64,000 bases of DNA from Phyto melanocephala (lineage: Eukaryota > Arthropoda > Insecta > Diptera > Rhinophoridae), in assembly GCA_941918925.1 (NCBI GenBank), contig OW799236.1, positions 71,018,465-71,082,464 of the forward strand. The letters run 5' to 3'. Below, piece after piece: positions 11,515 to 23,094 of this stretch. The notes under the pieces are model-generated. The model was not told the origin of the DNA. It saw only the letters and a list, made by a program, of their open reading frames with translations, and searched no databases. A program made the position numbers and the translations under genes. The number at the start of each line of letters is the position of its first letter. Position 1 is the first letter of the stretch.

Positions 11515-13067
11515 ACAAGTAACAGTGCTATATTCGGCCGTGCCGAATCTTATATACCCTTCACAACGTGTAGTCATGCAATAACAATTGTTTGTATCAC
11601 CATTCATCCCATATAAAATACGTGCATACGTACACGTTAGAATAAATGGGGCATCGAATCCCAGCTGAGCCAAAAAAATTTTATTTTATTTTATTTAATA
11701 CATTATTTATATTTTATTATTATACCCTTCACACAGTGAAAAAGGGTATATATAGGTTTGTCATTCCGTGTGAAATTTCTACAATTTTCATTTCCGACCC
11801 CATAAAGTATATATTTTCTGAAAGCTTATGAATAGGGAAGTCGATTAAGCTCTGTCAGTCTGACCGTCTGTCCGTGTGTATGTTGAAATCAACTTTTTGA
11901 AGCCCCCCGACATCGCTTGGACCCGGGTGAGGTATTAAAATATCAGAAATATTCGGGAGTAGATCGCTATTGAAAATCAGAAACATCGGTACATAAACAA
12001 CTGAGATATGAGCAAAAACCCACGACCACCTCGATTTTTTTTCACAAAAACAACATTACAACAACAACATACATACATACAAACGTGTATACTGGTTAGA
12101 GAAAACGTGGCATCGAATCCCAGCTGAGCCAAAAAAAATTTTTTTTATATATTAAAAATTTTTTTTTAAATTTTTTTTTTTAAATTATTTTTTATTTTTT
12201 ATTTAATATATTATTTATATTTTTATTATTTTTTTTTTAATTTTTTTTTTTTAATTTTTTTTTTTTAATTTTTATTTTATTTTTTTTTGTTTTACATTAA
12301 TTATATATATTTTAATTATTTTTTGAAAAAATTTTTTTTTTTTAATTTTTTTTTAAATTTTTTTTTTAAATTTTTTTTTTAAATTTTTTATTTTTATTTT
12401 TTTTTTTAACATACATACGTAAATTTATAATTTTACAATGGGATGTTTTTTATATATGTATATTTTTTATATGTATGTACGTATTTCATATGAGATGAAT
12501 GGTGATACAAACTACTGTTATTGCATGACTACACGTTGTGAAGGGTATATAAGATTCGGCACGGCCGAATATAGCACTTTTACTTGTTTTTTTTTAAATT
12601 TTTAAAAAAATTTTTTTTTTAGTTTTTTTTATTATTTTTTTTCTTATTTTTAATATTTTTTTTTTGTAATTTTTTTTGTTTGGTATGTTTTTTACATGTA
12701 TGTATGTATGTATGTTGTAATTGTGAAAAAAAACGAGGTGGTCGTGGTTTTTTGCTCATATCTCAGAAAGTTATAAGGCGATTGTGCTGAATTTCAATAG
12801 CGATTCATTCCTGGATATTTCCAAGAGATTGATACCATATACAGATCTGAGGAACATATAGTTGCTTCTAAAAGTTGATTTCAACCAACACACGGACAGA
12901 CGGGCAGACGGACAGACGTACAGACGGTCAGGGCTTAATCGACTCCTCTATTCATAAGCTTTCAGAAAATATATACTTTATGGGGTCGGAAATGAAAATT
13001 GTAGAAATTACAAACGGAATGACAAAGCTATATATATACTCGTGTGCACCTAAGGTGAAGGGTATAA
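11515..13067 (+). mobile_element. Family-B DINE-like element (B3), interrupted by A5
   Basis: 5' part 11515-11719 and remainder 12588-13067 (T-rich core, 'ggtatgttttttacatgtat', CGGACAGACG runs, end gtgcacctaaggtgaagggt). The family-A copy between them has its own two ends, so the nesting order is clear: A5 entered B3. Confidence 0.75.
11720..12587 (-). mobile_element. Complete family-A DINE-like element (A5) nested in B3
   Basis: 3' end tatacccttcacacagtgaa at 11721 and 5' end TTCGGCACGGCCGAATATAG ... acttgt at 12587. Flanked by B-family T-rich core on both sides. Confidence 0.77.
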
Positions 13068-13548
13068 AAAGTAGATCAACTGTGTGGTCAACACCATCTG
13101 AGAAGTAGTTGCCAATAATTTACTGCACAAGTAGCGACAAATTCAAAGTTTGCGTTAATTTTGGGCCACCCTTTATAAAAGAAGAGGAAAGAAAAAATTA
13201 AATGTATTAATTAATTAATTAATGTATTAACTTAGAACTTTTTTATGTGGCTATAAACCGTTATTTTCAAAAGTTTTTTAGGGATGATGTGTTTGTATTT
13301 GGACTAAGCAGAAAATGTTAAAAACGTCCTTTAAATATTTAGCCATCGATACATATATACATATGCATATCATTTGCTATGATACGAAAATTAATTTAAA
13401 TTTTTTAAATATTTATTTTTTGATTGATTATAAAAACTAGATTAATATGCATCTCTCTCTCTCTTTATTTATTTAATTTTTTTGAATCTCTTAATTAAAA
13501 TGTATCTAACAGCGTAAAAAAGTTATATACATATTGTTAACTTTAATT
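13068..13548. other. AT-rich spacer
   Basis: No recognised gene. Contains a short TTAA microsatellite at about 13202-13224 and a CT run at 13450-13465. Confidence 0.5.
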
Positions 13549-14304
13549 ATATCCTTTACCTGTGGTGCACAAGGGTATATATAGCTTTGTCATTCCGTTT
13601 GTAATTTCTACAATTTTCATTTCCGACCCCATAAAGTATATATTTCCTGAAAGCTTATGAATAGAGGAGTCGATTAAGCCCTGACCGTCTGTCCGTCTAT
13701 CCGTCTGCCCGTCTGTCCGTGTGTTGGTTGAAATCAACTTTTAGAAGCAACTATATGTTCCTCAGATCTGTATATGGTATCAATCTCTTGGAAATATCCA
13801 GGAATGAATCGCTATTGAAATTCAGCACAATCGCCCCATAACTTTCTGAGATATGAGCAAAAAACCACGACCACCTCGTTTTTTTCACAATTGCAACAAC
13901 AACATACATACATACATACATGTAAAAAACATACCAAACAAAAAAAATTACAAAAAAAAAAATATTAAAAATAAGAAAAAAATAATAAAAAAACTAAAAA
14001 AAAAAATTTAAAAAAATTTAAAAAAATATTTAAAAAAATTTTTTAAAAATTTTTCAAAAAAAATTTTTTAAAAAAAATTTAAAAAAATATAAAAAAAAAT
14101 AATAAAATATAAATAATATATTAAAAAAAATAAAATAAAATTTTTTTGGCTCAGCTGGGATTCGATGTCACATTTATTCTAACGTGTACGTATGCACGTA
14201 TTTTATATGGGATGAATGGTGATACAAACAATTGTTATTGCATGACTACACGTTGTGAAGGGTATATAAGATTCGGCACGGCCGAATATAGCACTGTTAC
14301 TTGT
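13549..14304 (-). mobile_element. Family-B DINE-like element (B4)
   Basis: 3' hairpin 'acctgtggtgcacaaggg' at left, A-rich core 13925-14140, 5' palindrome at 14272-14290. Closely similar to B1 and B5. Confidence 0.75.
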
Positions 14305-15772
14305 TATATCTCTCTTTGTCTTCATTTTGCTTTATTCCGTCATTCTGAAAATTTTTACAAAATGAAAAAATTAAGATAAGAAATTAAAAACAGTCAACTT
14401 TTTCTTTGTATGTATATTTAGGTTGATTCTTTATTTGTATGTATTATTGTAGAGTAGGTTGGTTAGTAAACAATGTTTACATATTTTATTTGAAAGCATT
14501 TACGAATAAACAAACAGTTTAACGCGTTGCAACACCGTTATCTCATACCAATAACAATCCTGTGCATTTGTAGTCGAAAAATAAAATGTAGGTATAATAT
14601 TTTGCATTTTCACAACGATTACCTACCACCTGACTTTAAAATGTGATATTAAAAAAATACTAGTTACAAATTTTTATACCTAAGGACTAACTACAATAAA
14701 ACCAATAGGAGTCTAATATCGTTTAAAAGAGAAAGGTTTTACAAAACTTCTTCACTTAAGAAATTTGTTTAACCTTTTTCAAACAAAAACAATAAAAATA
14801 CAAATTTTTTCATATCATAGCTTATTATATGCACCTAATAAAAATTCGAGTCAATATCTTAATATTTGAGATGGTTAATATTTTGCACAATATCTATTAT
14901 TGTCTAAAATAAATTAAAGCCGGTTTGGTCGGTTTTTGATTGATGTTTTTCTGTTTTAAGTTCTACCTTTACGTCATTTTTGTTTGAAATTTTTTATTTT
15001 TTTTTTTGTTTCCAATATTTCCAAACACGACGTCATCAAATGTAAACAACTACATATACCTACTTTATTAAACAATTTTGCACAATACCCGTTTTTTCTT
15101 TGGATTATTAACCTGAAAAAAATTTAAAATTGTTTTTTATGCCCTGATACTTTTAACTCCATAACAAATTGTCCTTTAGGATCTGGAGGTATTCAAATGT
15201 AGTCATATATTTTCAATAAAATTAAAATTTTTGCCACTACCAGGCCACTACAGTCGGTTTCCGGCACACATGATATACTATCTGATTCGTCTTCCAATAA
15301 AATAATGTTCCAAAAAGCTGCATTTTTAAAAGCCTGTTCTCTGACAAAGTTAAGCCTGTATACCCTCTCCTTTAAATAATTTAAAGTGAAGGCACGATAG
15401 ACAGCTCTGGCACAACTTTCTTAATTTAGGATAGCTTAAAATATGTTAAAATATTTATGTATGTCTCTCGTCTCGTTAGATAAAAATTTTGTTTTGTTCT
15501 GAGCCTATTTTGTAAACGATTTCTATGAACAAAACGTTCCCTGATTTGCTTACTCTAGAAATCTTTATTCGCTTCAAGTGGCCAATTCTCTTTCTCAATC
15601 GAAATTCGCAGAATTTGAATTCTTTGAAATCGACACTTAAGTAAAAAAATCAAACAAAAACTTAAAAGAATCATTTCTAAAAGTGGTATTAGGTCATAAA
15701 AAACAAAATGCCGCTTTTACAACATGGTACCGTTACATTAAGATGTGACCGCATTAAATGAACGGTGTTTAA
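14305..15772. other. AT-rich region without recognised gene
   Basis: Only short ORFs with no motif I recognise; no family repeats. Confidence 0.5.
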
Positions 15773-16132
15773 ACAAGTAAGAGCGCTATATTCGGCCATG
15801 CGAATCTTATATACCCTTCACAACGTGTAGTCATGCAATAACAGTAGTTTGTGTCACCATTCATCCCATATGAAATACGTACATACATATATAAAAACAT
15901 CCCATTGTAAAATTATAAATTCATGTATGTATGTTAAAAAAACAAAAAAAAAAATAAAAAATAAAAAAAAATTTAAAAAAAATTAAAAAAAAAAATTTAA
16001 AAAAAAATTAAAATAAAAATTATTATATATATAATATATATAAAAGAAAAAAATAAAATAAAAAAAAATTAAAAAAAAATTAAAAAAAAATAATAATAAA
16101 AATATAAATAATATATTAAATAAAAAAAATTA
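15773..16132 (+). mobile_element. Family-A 5' half (A6)
   Basis: Begins aaacaagtaagagcgctata with a one-base-deleted palindrome (ttcggccatgcgaa) and stops in the A-rich core where A7 begins. The 3' half is not found next to it. Confidence 0.7.
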
Positions 16133-17696
16133 AACAAGTAAGATCGCTATGTTCGGCCGTGCCGAATCTTATATACCCTTCACAACGTGTAGTCATGCAA
16201 TAACAGTAGTTTGTATCACCATTCATCCCATATAAAATACGTACATATATATATAAAACATCTCATTGTGAAATTATTAATTTACGTATGTGTATTAAAA
16301 AAAAAAATAAAAATAAAAATTAAAAAAATTAAAAAAAAAATTAAAAAAAAATTTTTTTTTTTAAATAATTAAAATATATATAAAACAAACAAAAAATAAA
16401 AAAAAATTTAAAAAAAAAATTAAAAAAAAAATAATAAAAATATAAATAATATATTAAATAAAAAATAAAAAACAATTTTTTTTTGCTCAGCTGGGATTCG
16501 ATGCCACGTTTTCTCTAACCAGTATACACGTTTGTATGTATGTATGTTGTTGTTGTAAAATTGTTTTTGTGAATAAAAAATCGAGGTGGTCGTGGGTTTT
16601 TGCTCATATCTCAGTTGTTTATGTACCGATGTTTCTGATTTTCAATATCAGAAATATTCCCGAATATTTCTGATATTTTAATACCTCACCCGGGTCCAAG
16701 CGATATCGGGGGCTTCAAAAAATTGATTTCAACATACACACGGACAGACGGACAGACTGACAGAGCTTAATCGACTCCCCTATTCATAATCTTTTAGAAA
16801 ATATATACTTTATGGGGTCGGAAATGAAAATTGTAGAAATTTCACACGGAATGACAAACCTATATATACCCTTCACACAGTGAAAAAGGGTACATATAGG
16901 TTTGTCATTCCGTGTGAAATTTCTACAGTTTTCATTTCCGACCCCATAAAGTATATATTTTCTGAAAGCTTATGAATAGGGGAGTCGATTAAGCCCTGTC
17001 AGTCTGTCCGTGTGTATGTTGAAATCAACTTTTTGAAGCCCCCCGACATAGGTTGGACCCGGGTGTGGTATTAAAATATCAGAAATATTCGGGAGTACAT
17101 CGGTAGTGAAAATCAGAAACATCGGTACACAAACAACTGAGATATGAGCAAAAACCCACGACCACCTCGATTTTTTTTCACAAAAACAACATTACAACAA
17201 CAACATACATACATACAAACGTGTATACTGGTTAGAGCAAACGTGGCATCGAATCCCAGCTGAGCAAAAAAAAATTTTTTTTAATTTTTTAAAAAATTTT
17301 TTTTTTAATTTTTTTTTTTATTTTTATTTAATATATTATTTATATTTTTATTATATTTTTTTTTTTATTTTTTTTTTAATTTTTTTTTTATTTTTTTTTT
17401 TATATATAATAATTATAATTATATATAATAATTTTTTTTTTAAATTGTTTTTAAAATTTTTTTTTTTAATTTTTTTTTTAATTTTTTTTTTAATTTTTTT
17501 TTTCGTTTTTTTAACATACATACGTGAATTTATAATTTTACAATGGGATGTTTTTATATATGTATGTACGTATTTCATATGGGATGAATGGTGACACAAA
17601 CTACTGTTATTTCATGACTACACGTTGTGGAGGGTATATAAGATTCGGCACGGCCGAATATAGCGCTTTTACTTGTTCACTGTGTGAAGGGTATAA
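16133..17696 (+). mobile_element. Family-A element (A7), interrupted by A8
   Basis: 5' end at 16133, 3' half 16485-16868, and the last 20 bases (tcactgtgtgaagggtataa) at 17677-17696. The minus-strand copy A8 occupies 16869-17676, splitting the terminal hairpin exactly as B1 splits A1. Confidence 0.72.
16869..17676 (-). mobile_element. Complete family-A element (A8) in the hairpin of A7
   Basis: 3' end cccttcacacagtgaaaaag at left, T-rich core 17270-17510, 5' end at right (TTCGGCACGGCCGAATATAG, acttgt). Together with A7 it forms a long tail-to-tail inverted repeat. Confidence 0.75.
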
Positions 17697-18416
17697 AAAT
17701 GAACTGTTCGTCAAACTAAATATCTTTCTCTTTTAAATTATGTACTGCATGAACAGTTTGTACCTTTGTAGATACTGCAAAAAAAGATGCTGTGATCCAC
17801 TGTACCTATGTATATTGAAACAAAATAAATAATTGGTGAATACACAAGGTGGTTCAAAGTGTTGTATTGCTATGTCATTATTTTTTAAAGTTTTAAAAAG
17901 GTTTTAAACCTTTTACAATAAACAATACTCTTCATTCATTTAAAAATTTGTGAGATCTCTTGTGAATTTCTTGTGAATACAAAAAGTATGAATGGCGTTG
18001 AATATGTATAAATGTATGTTTGTACAAAGATTTATTATTGTGTAAACAATGAGTTCGTATACATATCTACATATGTATATGTCTGACGGATGCATCTTTG
18101 TCTTTTTATTTCTTGTCTATCTGTTGTCTATTTGTGAGTACTTCGTGTCTAGTAAAAGATATACAATAACAACTTCTTTACGTTTATTGTGATTTTGTTG
18201 TTCGCTTCTCAGTTCAACTAACGTAAGCAGAATCAAAACAAAAGCAAAAATAATATACGTTGCAGTGTTGCCGTAGCAAAAAAAAAAAAGAATTAGTTTT
18301 ATATTACTAAAACTTAAAGTTATTAAATTTCTAAAAAAGAATAAAAATATTTTTTGTGAAGCCAAGTCTAAATTACAACAATAAGACGCATAATTAAATC
18401 AAGTACTTTGTTCTGT
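17697..18416. other. AT-rich spacer
   Basis: No recognised gene or repeat family. Confidence 0.5.
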
Positions 18417-19167
18417 TTATACCCTTCACCTGTGGTGCACAAGGGTATATATAGCTTTGTCATTCCGTTTGTAATTTCTACAATTTTCATTTCCGACCCC
18501 ATAAAGTATATATTTTCTGAAAGCTTATGAATAGAGGAGTCGATTAAGCCCTGACCGTCTGTCCGTCTGCCCGTCTGTCCGTGTGTTGGTTGAAATCAAC
18601 TTTTAGAAGCAACTATATGTTCCTCAGATCTGTATATGGTATCAATCTCTTGGAAATATCCAGGAATGAATCGCTATTGAAATTTAGCACAATCGCCCCA
18701 TAACTTTCTGAGATATGAGCAAAAAACCACGACCACCTCGTTTTTTTTCACAATTACAACAACAACATACATATATACATACATGTAAAAAACATACCAA
18801 ACAAAAAAAATTACAAAAAAAAAAAATATTAAAATAAAAAAAAAATAAAAAAAACTAAAAAAAAAAAATTTTAAAAAAATTTAAAAAAAAAATTTTAAAA
18901 AATTTTTTAAAAATTTTTCTAAAAAAATTTAAAAAAAATTAAAAAAAAAATATAAAAAAAAATAATAAAAAATAAATAATATATTAAATAAAATAAAATA
19001 AAAATTTTTTGGCTCAGCTGGGATTCGATGCCACATTTATTCTAACGTGTACGTATGCACGTATTTTATATGGGATGAATGGTGATACAAACAATTGTTA
19101 TTGCATGACTACACGTTGTGAAGGGTATACAAGATTCGGCACGGCCGAATATAGCACTGTTACTTGT
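18417..19167 (-). mobile_element. Family-B DINE-like element (B5)
   Basis: 3' hairpin at 18426-18445, A-rich core 18790-19005, 5' palindrome at 19137-19153. Very close to B1 and B4. Confidence 0.75.
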
Positions 19168-19925
19168 TTTATTTCTGTTGTTAAAATTTTTCTTTGTGCT
19201 AAAACTGTAAATGGTTTGTTAAGAAAATGAATAAACTATATACATAAATATATGCTAACATTTTTAAAATTAGCGCATACGAATAACTGCCGTCAGGACT
19301 GCTTAGTAGGTATGACGAATTTTTTTAAGCAACTTAAAACAGTACAATAATAAATTAAGAATAGTAGGCATTACTTAGGAAAAATAAAATAAATTGGAAA
19401 AATTTTGGTTGGTTTTCTATAGTTCTTTGTTTTTATTCTGAATTCTTACTTGGTTCAAGATAATTAAAAAAAGTATAACAAGTATATAAATTAAATCCAC
19501 TGCTTTACATTAGTTTTTAAATATTTATGTGTGTATTTATTTTTCGTGTACCACTCTTAAGAATACTAAGCTATAAAAATACTAGTTCAAAACCTTAATA
19601 AAAAAATAGCCCAAAAATAACCGTTCACAATTTTTTTGTATGCGGGACGAATTTCAACCAAAAAAAAAGTTTACTTTGGGATTTTTAATTACTTTACTTT
19701 GTTGGCAACACATCTGGCCTTAAGAGTATCATACGTATTTCTCTTTGTAAAATAAATATAAACTAAAAGAGGTTCTAGTTGGAAAAATTAAAAAAAAGAC
19801 CATATACATTCATATTTATGTAACAATTAATTAGGTGTATTTGTTATTGTAATTTCCTTTTTATTTATAAATGATGCAATGTTTTTAAATACATATATCT
19901 TTATCATAAGCTAACCATATTTTTT
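19168..19925. other. AT-rich spacer
   Basis: No gene or recognised repeat. Confidence 0.5.
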
Positions 19926-20641
19926 AAACCCGCCACCAAAAAAATGGTGGGAGTATATTCACCCGTTTGTAACACATCGACATATCCATTTTAGACCCCA
20001 TAAAGTATATATCTATATTCTGAATCGGGGTTTGATTTTATGATGATCTAGATATGTCCGTCCGTGTGTCCGACTGTTGAAAGCACGATAGAGGTTGCAC
20101 CGAAAAAGCTAGAGGGCTCAAATTTTGCCAGAATCTTTCTTATACACAAGGTTTGTTTGGTATGGGCTAAATCGGAATATTAGGAAGAGAGTTATAGCTC
20201 GTAAAGCAAGAGTAGGTCGAAAAAACCGTGTCCTTCGAACATCGAATAAAATGGAATTGTGTCCAAACGCATTAACGTAGACTCGTGAAACTTCGAATAT
20301 ATATTTCCTGAGTAAAAAAAATTTCTCCCCGAAAATTACCTAAATCTATGCATTAGGAAAGGAGTTATCGATCAAAATGTACGAAAATTTATACCGCACA
20401 GTGTATATTTCGGTATATTTAAAAACAAAAACGTGATAAGAGCAACAAAATTAGATGTACGACTCTGAAATTTTGCACACATGGCTTTTTGGTCAATGAC
20501 TTTGTTTTAACGGAAAATAAATGTGACACGCCCACTTTTACGCCCACCCCCATATAACGTTTTACCTCAAACAATAATAATATAATTTCTCTAAGAATAA
20601 AGATTTTGGAATAATAAAGGACTATATCGAAACATCTGGAG
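19926..20641 (-). mobile_element. Family-D DINE-like element, 3' part only (D1)
   Basis: 3' end 'cccgccaccaaaaaaatggt' hairpin at left, 'accccataaagtatatat', GTCCGTCCGTGTGTCC, 'cgaaaaaaccgtgtccttcg', then the start of the 288-bp core repeat ('cacgcccacttttacgccca'). Truncated at about 20641. Confidence 0.7.
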
Positions 20642-20702
20642 TTACCTTAAAACTGTAATAATATTTAATATTTTCAGAAGTACGCAGTTTGAGGCAAACA
20701 TA

Positions 20703-20927
20703 TCAAACAGTGGAACTTAAGGGGCATTGGCAGCTCTTTTTATCAAATTCGGCAATTGAGCTTGTTGACCAAATTCGGGAATTCAGTTGGTTGACGTTCC
20801 CACTGAGACATAAATTATGATGACTATTAAATGGACGTAATTTACGTAACATATTTTTCACAGAGACATAATTTTGATAATCAAATTTAATGATTTGCAA
20901 GCATTGTTGTTTTGTTAATCTATTCAT
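20703..20927 (-). pseudogene. Tc1/mariner transposase relic with in-frame internal deletion
   Basis: An open frame that extends upstream; the recognisable part starts MNRLTKQQCLQIIKFDYQNY, typical of the N-terminal helix-turn-helix of this transposase group. After about 30 residues it jumps to LCLSGNVNQLNSRIW, which corresponds to 'HFWLNGYVNKQNCRIW' just after the first catalytic Asp. Most of the DNA-binding region and the catalytic Asp are missing, so it is an internally deleted, non-functional copy. Confidence 0.6.
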
Positions 20928-22418
20928 ATTGAAATTAAACTGAATAGCAAAAAAAATACAAAAAATAAAAAGGAGAAAAATTTTACAATTTTCTCGAGAA
21001 TATGAATCCATTAAACTCATTATAAACCCATTTTTTTTAAAAGATGGCAACTCTAATAAAAAAAGAAATGTTAATATTGTAAATAAAACAACTGACAACT
21101 ACAAGCTGAACTATCTCATTCAGTACTCTGTCCAGAAATAACGCTAATAATAAATAAATAAATGAATACATATAAAATAACCCCAAGAAACAAACAATAT
21201 TAAACTTAAAACAAATGTTTGCAGACAAAGAAATCAGAACAAACAACAAAACTAACAAAGTAAATTTTAGTGAATTATTGAATCATAATCCATACAGACG
21301 TATGTTTGATGTATTCAATTTAAAAACACGTAGATATGTACATATACATACTCTCGGTACAAAAAAAAATATCTTTAATTAATAATTTAATTAGGTCCGT
21401 TCGTTGAGTATTCCAGCAAAGTAACTGAGTAATTAAAAATAATAATAACTCTCACCAAATTGTAAGTAATTTAAACAGCTGTTTGATTTAAGCTCGATTT
21501 TTTGTACTCTATGTATACTTTTGATAACTTAATGAGCTTATTTTATAGTTGTTTTGCCATATAAATTATTTCTAGGAAATATTTTTTTCATTAAAAAAAA
21601 CGTAAACCATATGTATTCTACGGTATGCAGATCTATCATAGTTTAACATTTCATCGAAGCCGTTACGTTTTTAAGGTGAGGCATGAGTAAATTTAAAGTA
21701 GGCGTGGTAACAAAAAAGTATTCTATAGAGTCTTAGTTATATTATGTGAAAATTTGAATAAGATCGGTCCAGCGGTCTGTCCTACCTGAAGGGGCGTGAA
21801 AAAAGGCGTGGCGTTAACTGGTATGAAAAATAGATGTTGACCGATTCTCAGACCTACCCGATATATACATAAAATTTTATGAAAATCGGTCGAGCCATTT
21901 TGGAGGAGCTTAATCACAAACACCACGATATAAATTTTTTTACTATAAAAAAATATACTATAAAATTTATTTTTTTTTATTATATACCCTAAAAAATTTA
22001 TAGTACTGAGCAAGGCAACTTTATTCATCAGTTAATCTTGATTCGTCAACAGTTAATTTTTTTCTTGACTTATTTCAAACTTCAGCTGTCAAAGTCCATA
22101 AATAAAAAAAAATCCCTCTCTTCTCCCATTTATTTCGAAAGTTAAACATATATATAAAAGATAAACAGACTACCTGAAGATAAAGTATACCTTGGTACAA
22201 AATGCAAATAAATAAAAATATCGAATAATAGCTATTTGATTTTCAAACATTAAAAGACTAACGTAGTTTAATAAAATGTGTTCATACATTTCATTTGTTA
22301 CAGTTTCTTACTTAAAAAAAAAAAAAATTTTAATGATTTTAAATAAATATATAAAAAAATTTAGAAAACAGTTTTATTACTGTTATTTGTTTTTATTCTA
22401 AACATGTTTTTTTCACAG
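20928..22418. other. AT-rich region with a degenerate repeat
   Basis: A patch at about 21640-21930 ('aggcgtggtaac', 'gaaaatcggtcgagccattt') looks like an old DINE-type core but no ends were found. No gene recognised. A plausible splice acceptor ends the stretch. Confidence 0.4.
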
Positions 22419-22655
22419 TAAACTTTACAAATTAAAAAATGTCCAGCATAGACTTTAAAATATTCAGTAAAACAACTGTTAATTTACTCGCTCAAAATTA
22501 TGTTCTCACAATCCAGTAAAAACTTTCGGAAAATTGTCACAACGTTTGAGTAAACGAACAAACCTATTAATTGCTCCTGCACAACATCTTTTAAATGAAA
22601 TAAAAAAAGATTGCTTTTTAAATAAAGAAAAAATAATACATAATTTTAACTATTA
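22419..22655 (+). other. 5' untranslated part of ABCG exon, with upstream ORF
   Basis: A strong acceptor (pyrimidine tract then TTTCACAG, ending 22418) precedes the first coding ATG by 237 bases, so the first coding exon probably begins at 22419. It contains an upstream ORF at 22439-22519 (ATG to TAA, 26 codons), which could reduce translation of the main frame. The distal, non-coding first exon is not proven. One candidate donor lies at 8139. Confidence 0.5.
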
Positions 22656-23094
22656 ATGAATGTCCTCAACATGGATGCTCCTCCTAACACATACAATAAC
22701 TTAACTCAAAGTACAGGTAAAAACACTGATGTCATAACATTAAATATTTTAACAATGCACAACAGTGACAACTCCATGCCTATGTCTCAAACACTGCCGT
22801 CGACCACGCCTTCTACTAGTGCTATTACCACACCAACCACCAAACGATTATTTGCTAGAAAACCAAAAAATTTACATTTAAAAATTTCACCTTCTATGGT
22901 GGAAACTGAAAATGACAGTTTGTCAAGTGATAAATATAAAAGTGCAACATTAACAAATAATTCTACCTCAGCAACGACAACAACAACAACCACAACTAAT
23001 TCTATATTTCCCTACGAACAAAACAGAACGAATAAATTGAATATTGGGTTTGAAAATATACGCTACACAGCGCGTATGGGACTTTTTCGAAGAG
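22656..23094 (+). CDS. ABCG coding exon 1 (N-terminus, A-loop)
   Basis: Residues 1-146 plus one base. The N-terminal 125 residues are low-complexity, with a threonine run near residue 108 coded by an ACA/ACG microsatellite. The nucleotide-binding domain starts at about residue 128 ([15 protein letters not shown]), with Tyr137 as A-loop aromatic. The donor AGAG|GTGAGT leaves phase 1; the G joins AT of exon 2 to make Asp147. Confidence 0.9.

Noticed and set aside
22787..22993. Minus-strand 68-codon hydrophobic ORF
   Set aside because: Shadow of the threonine-rich coding exon 1.
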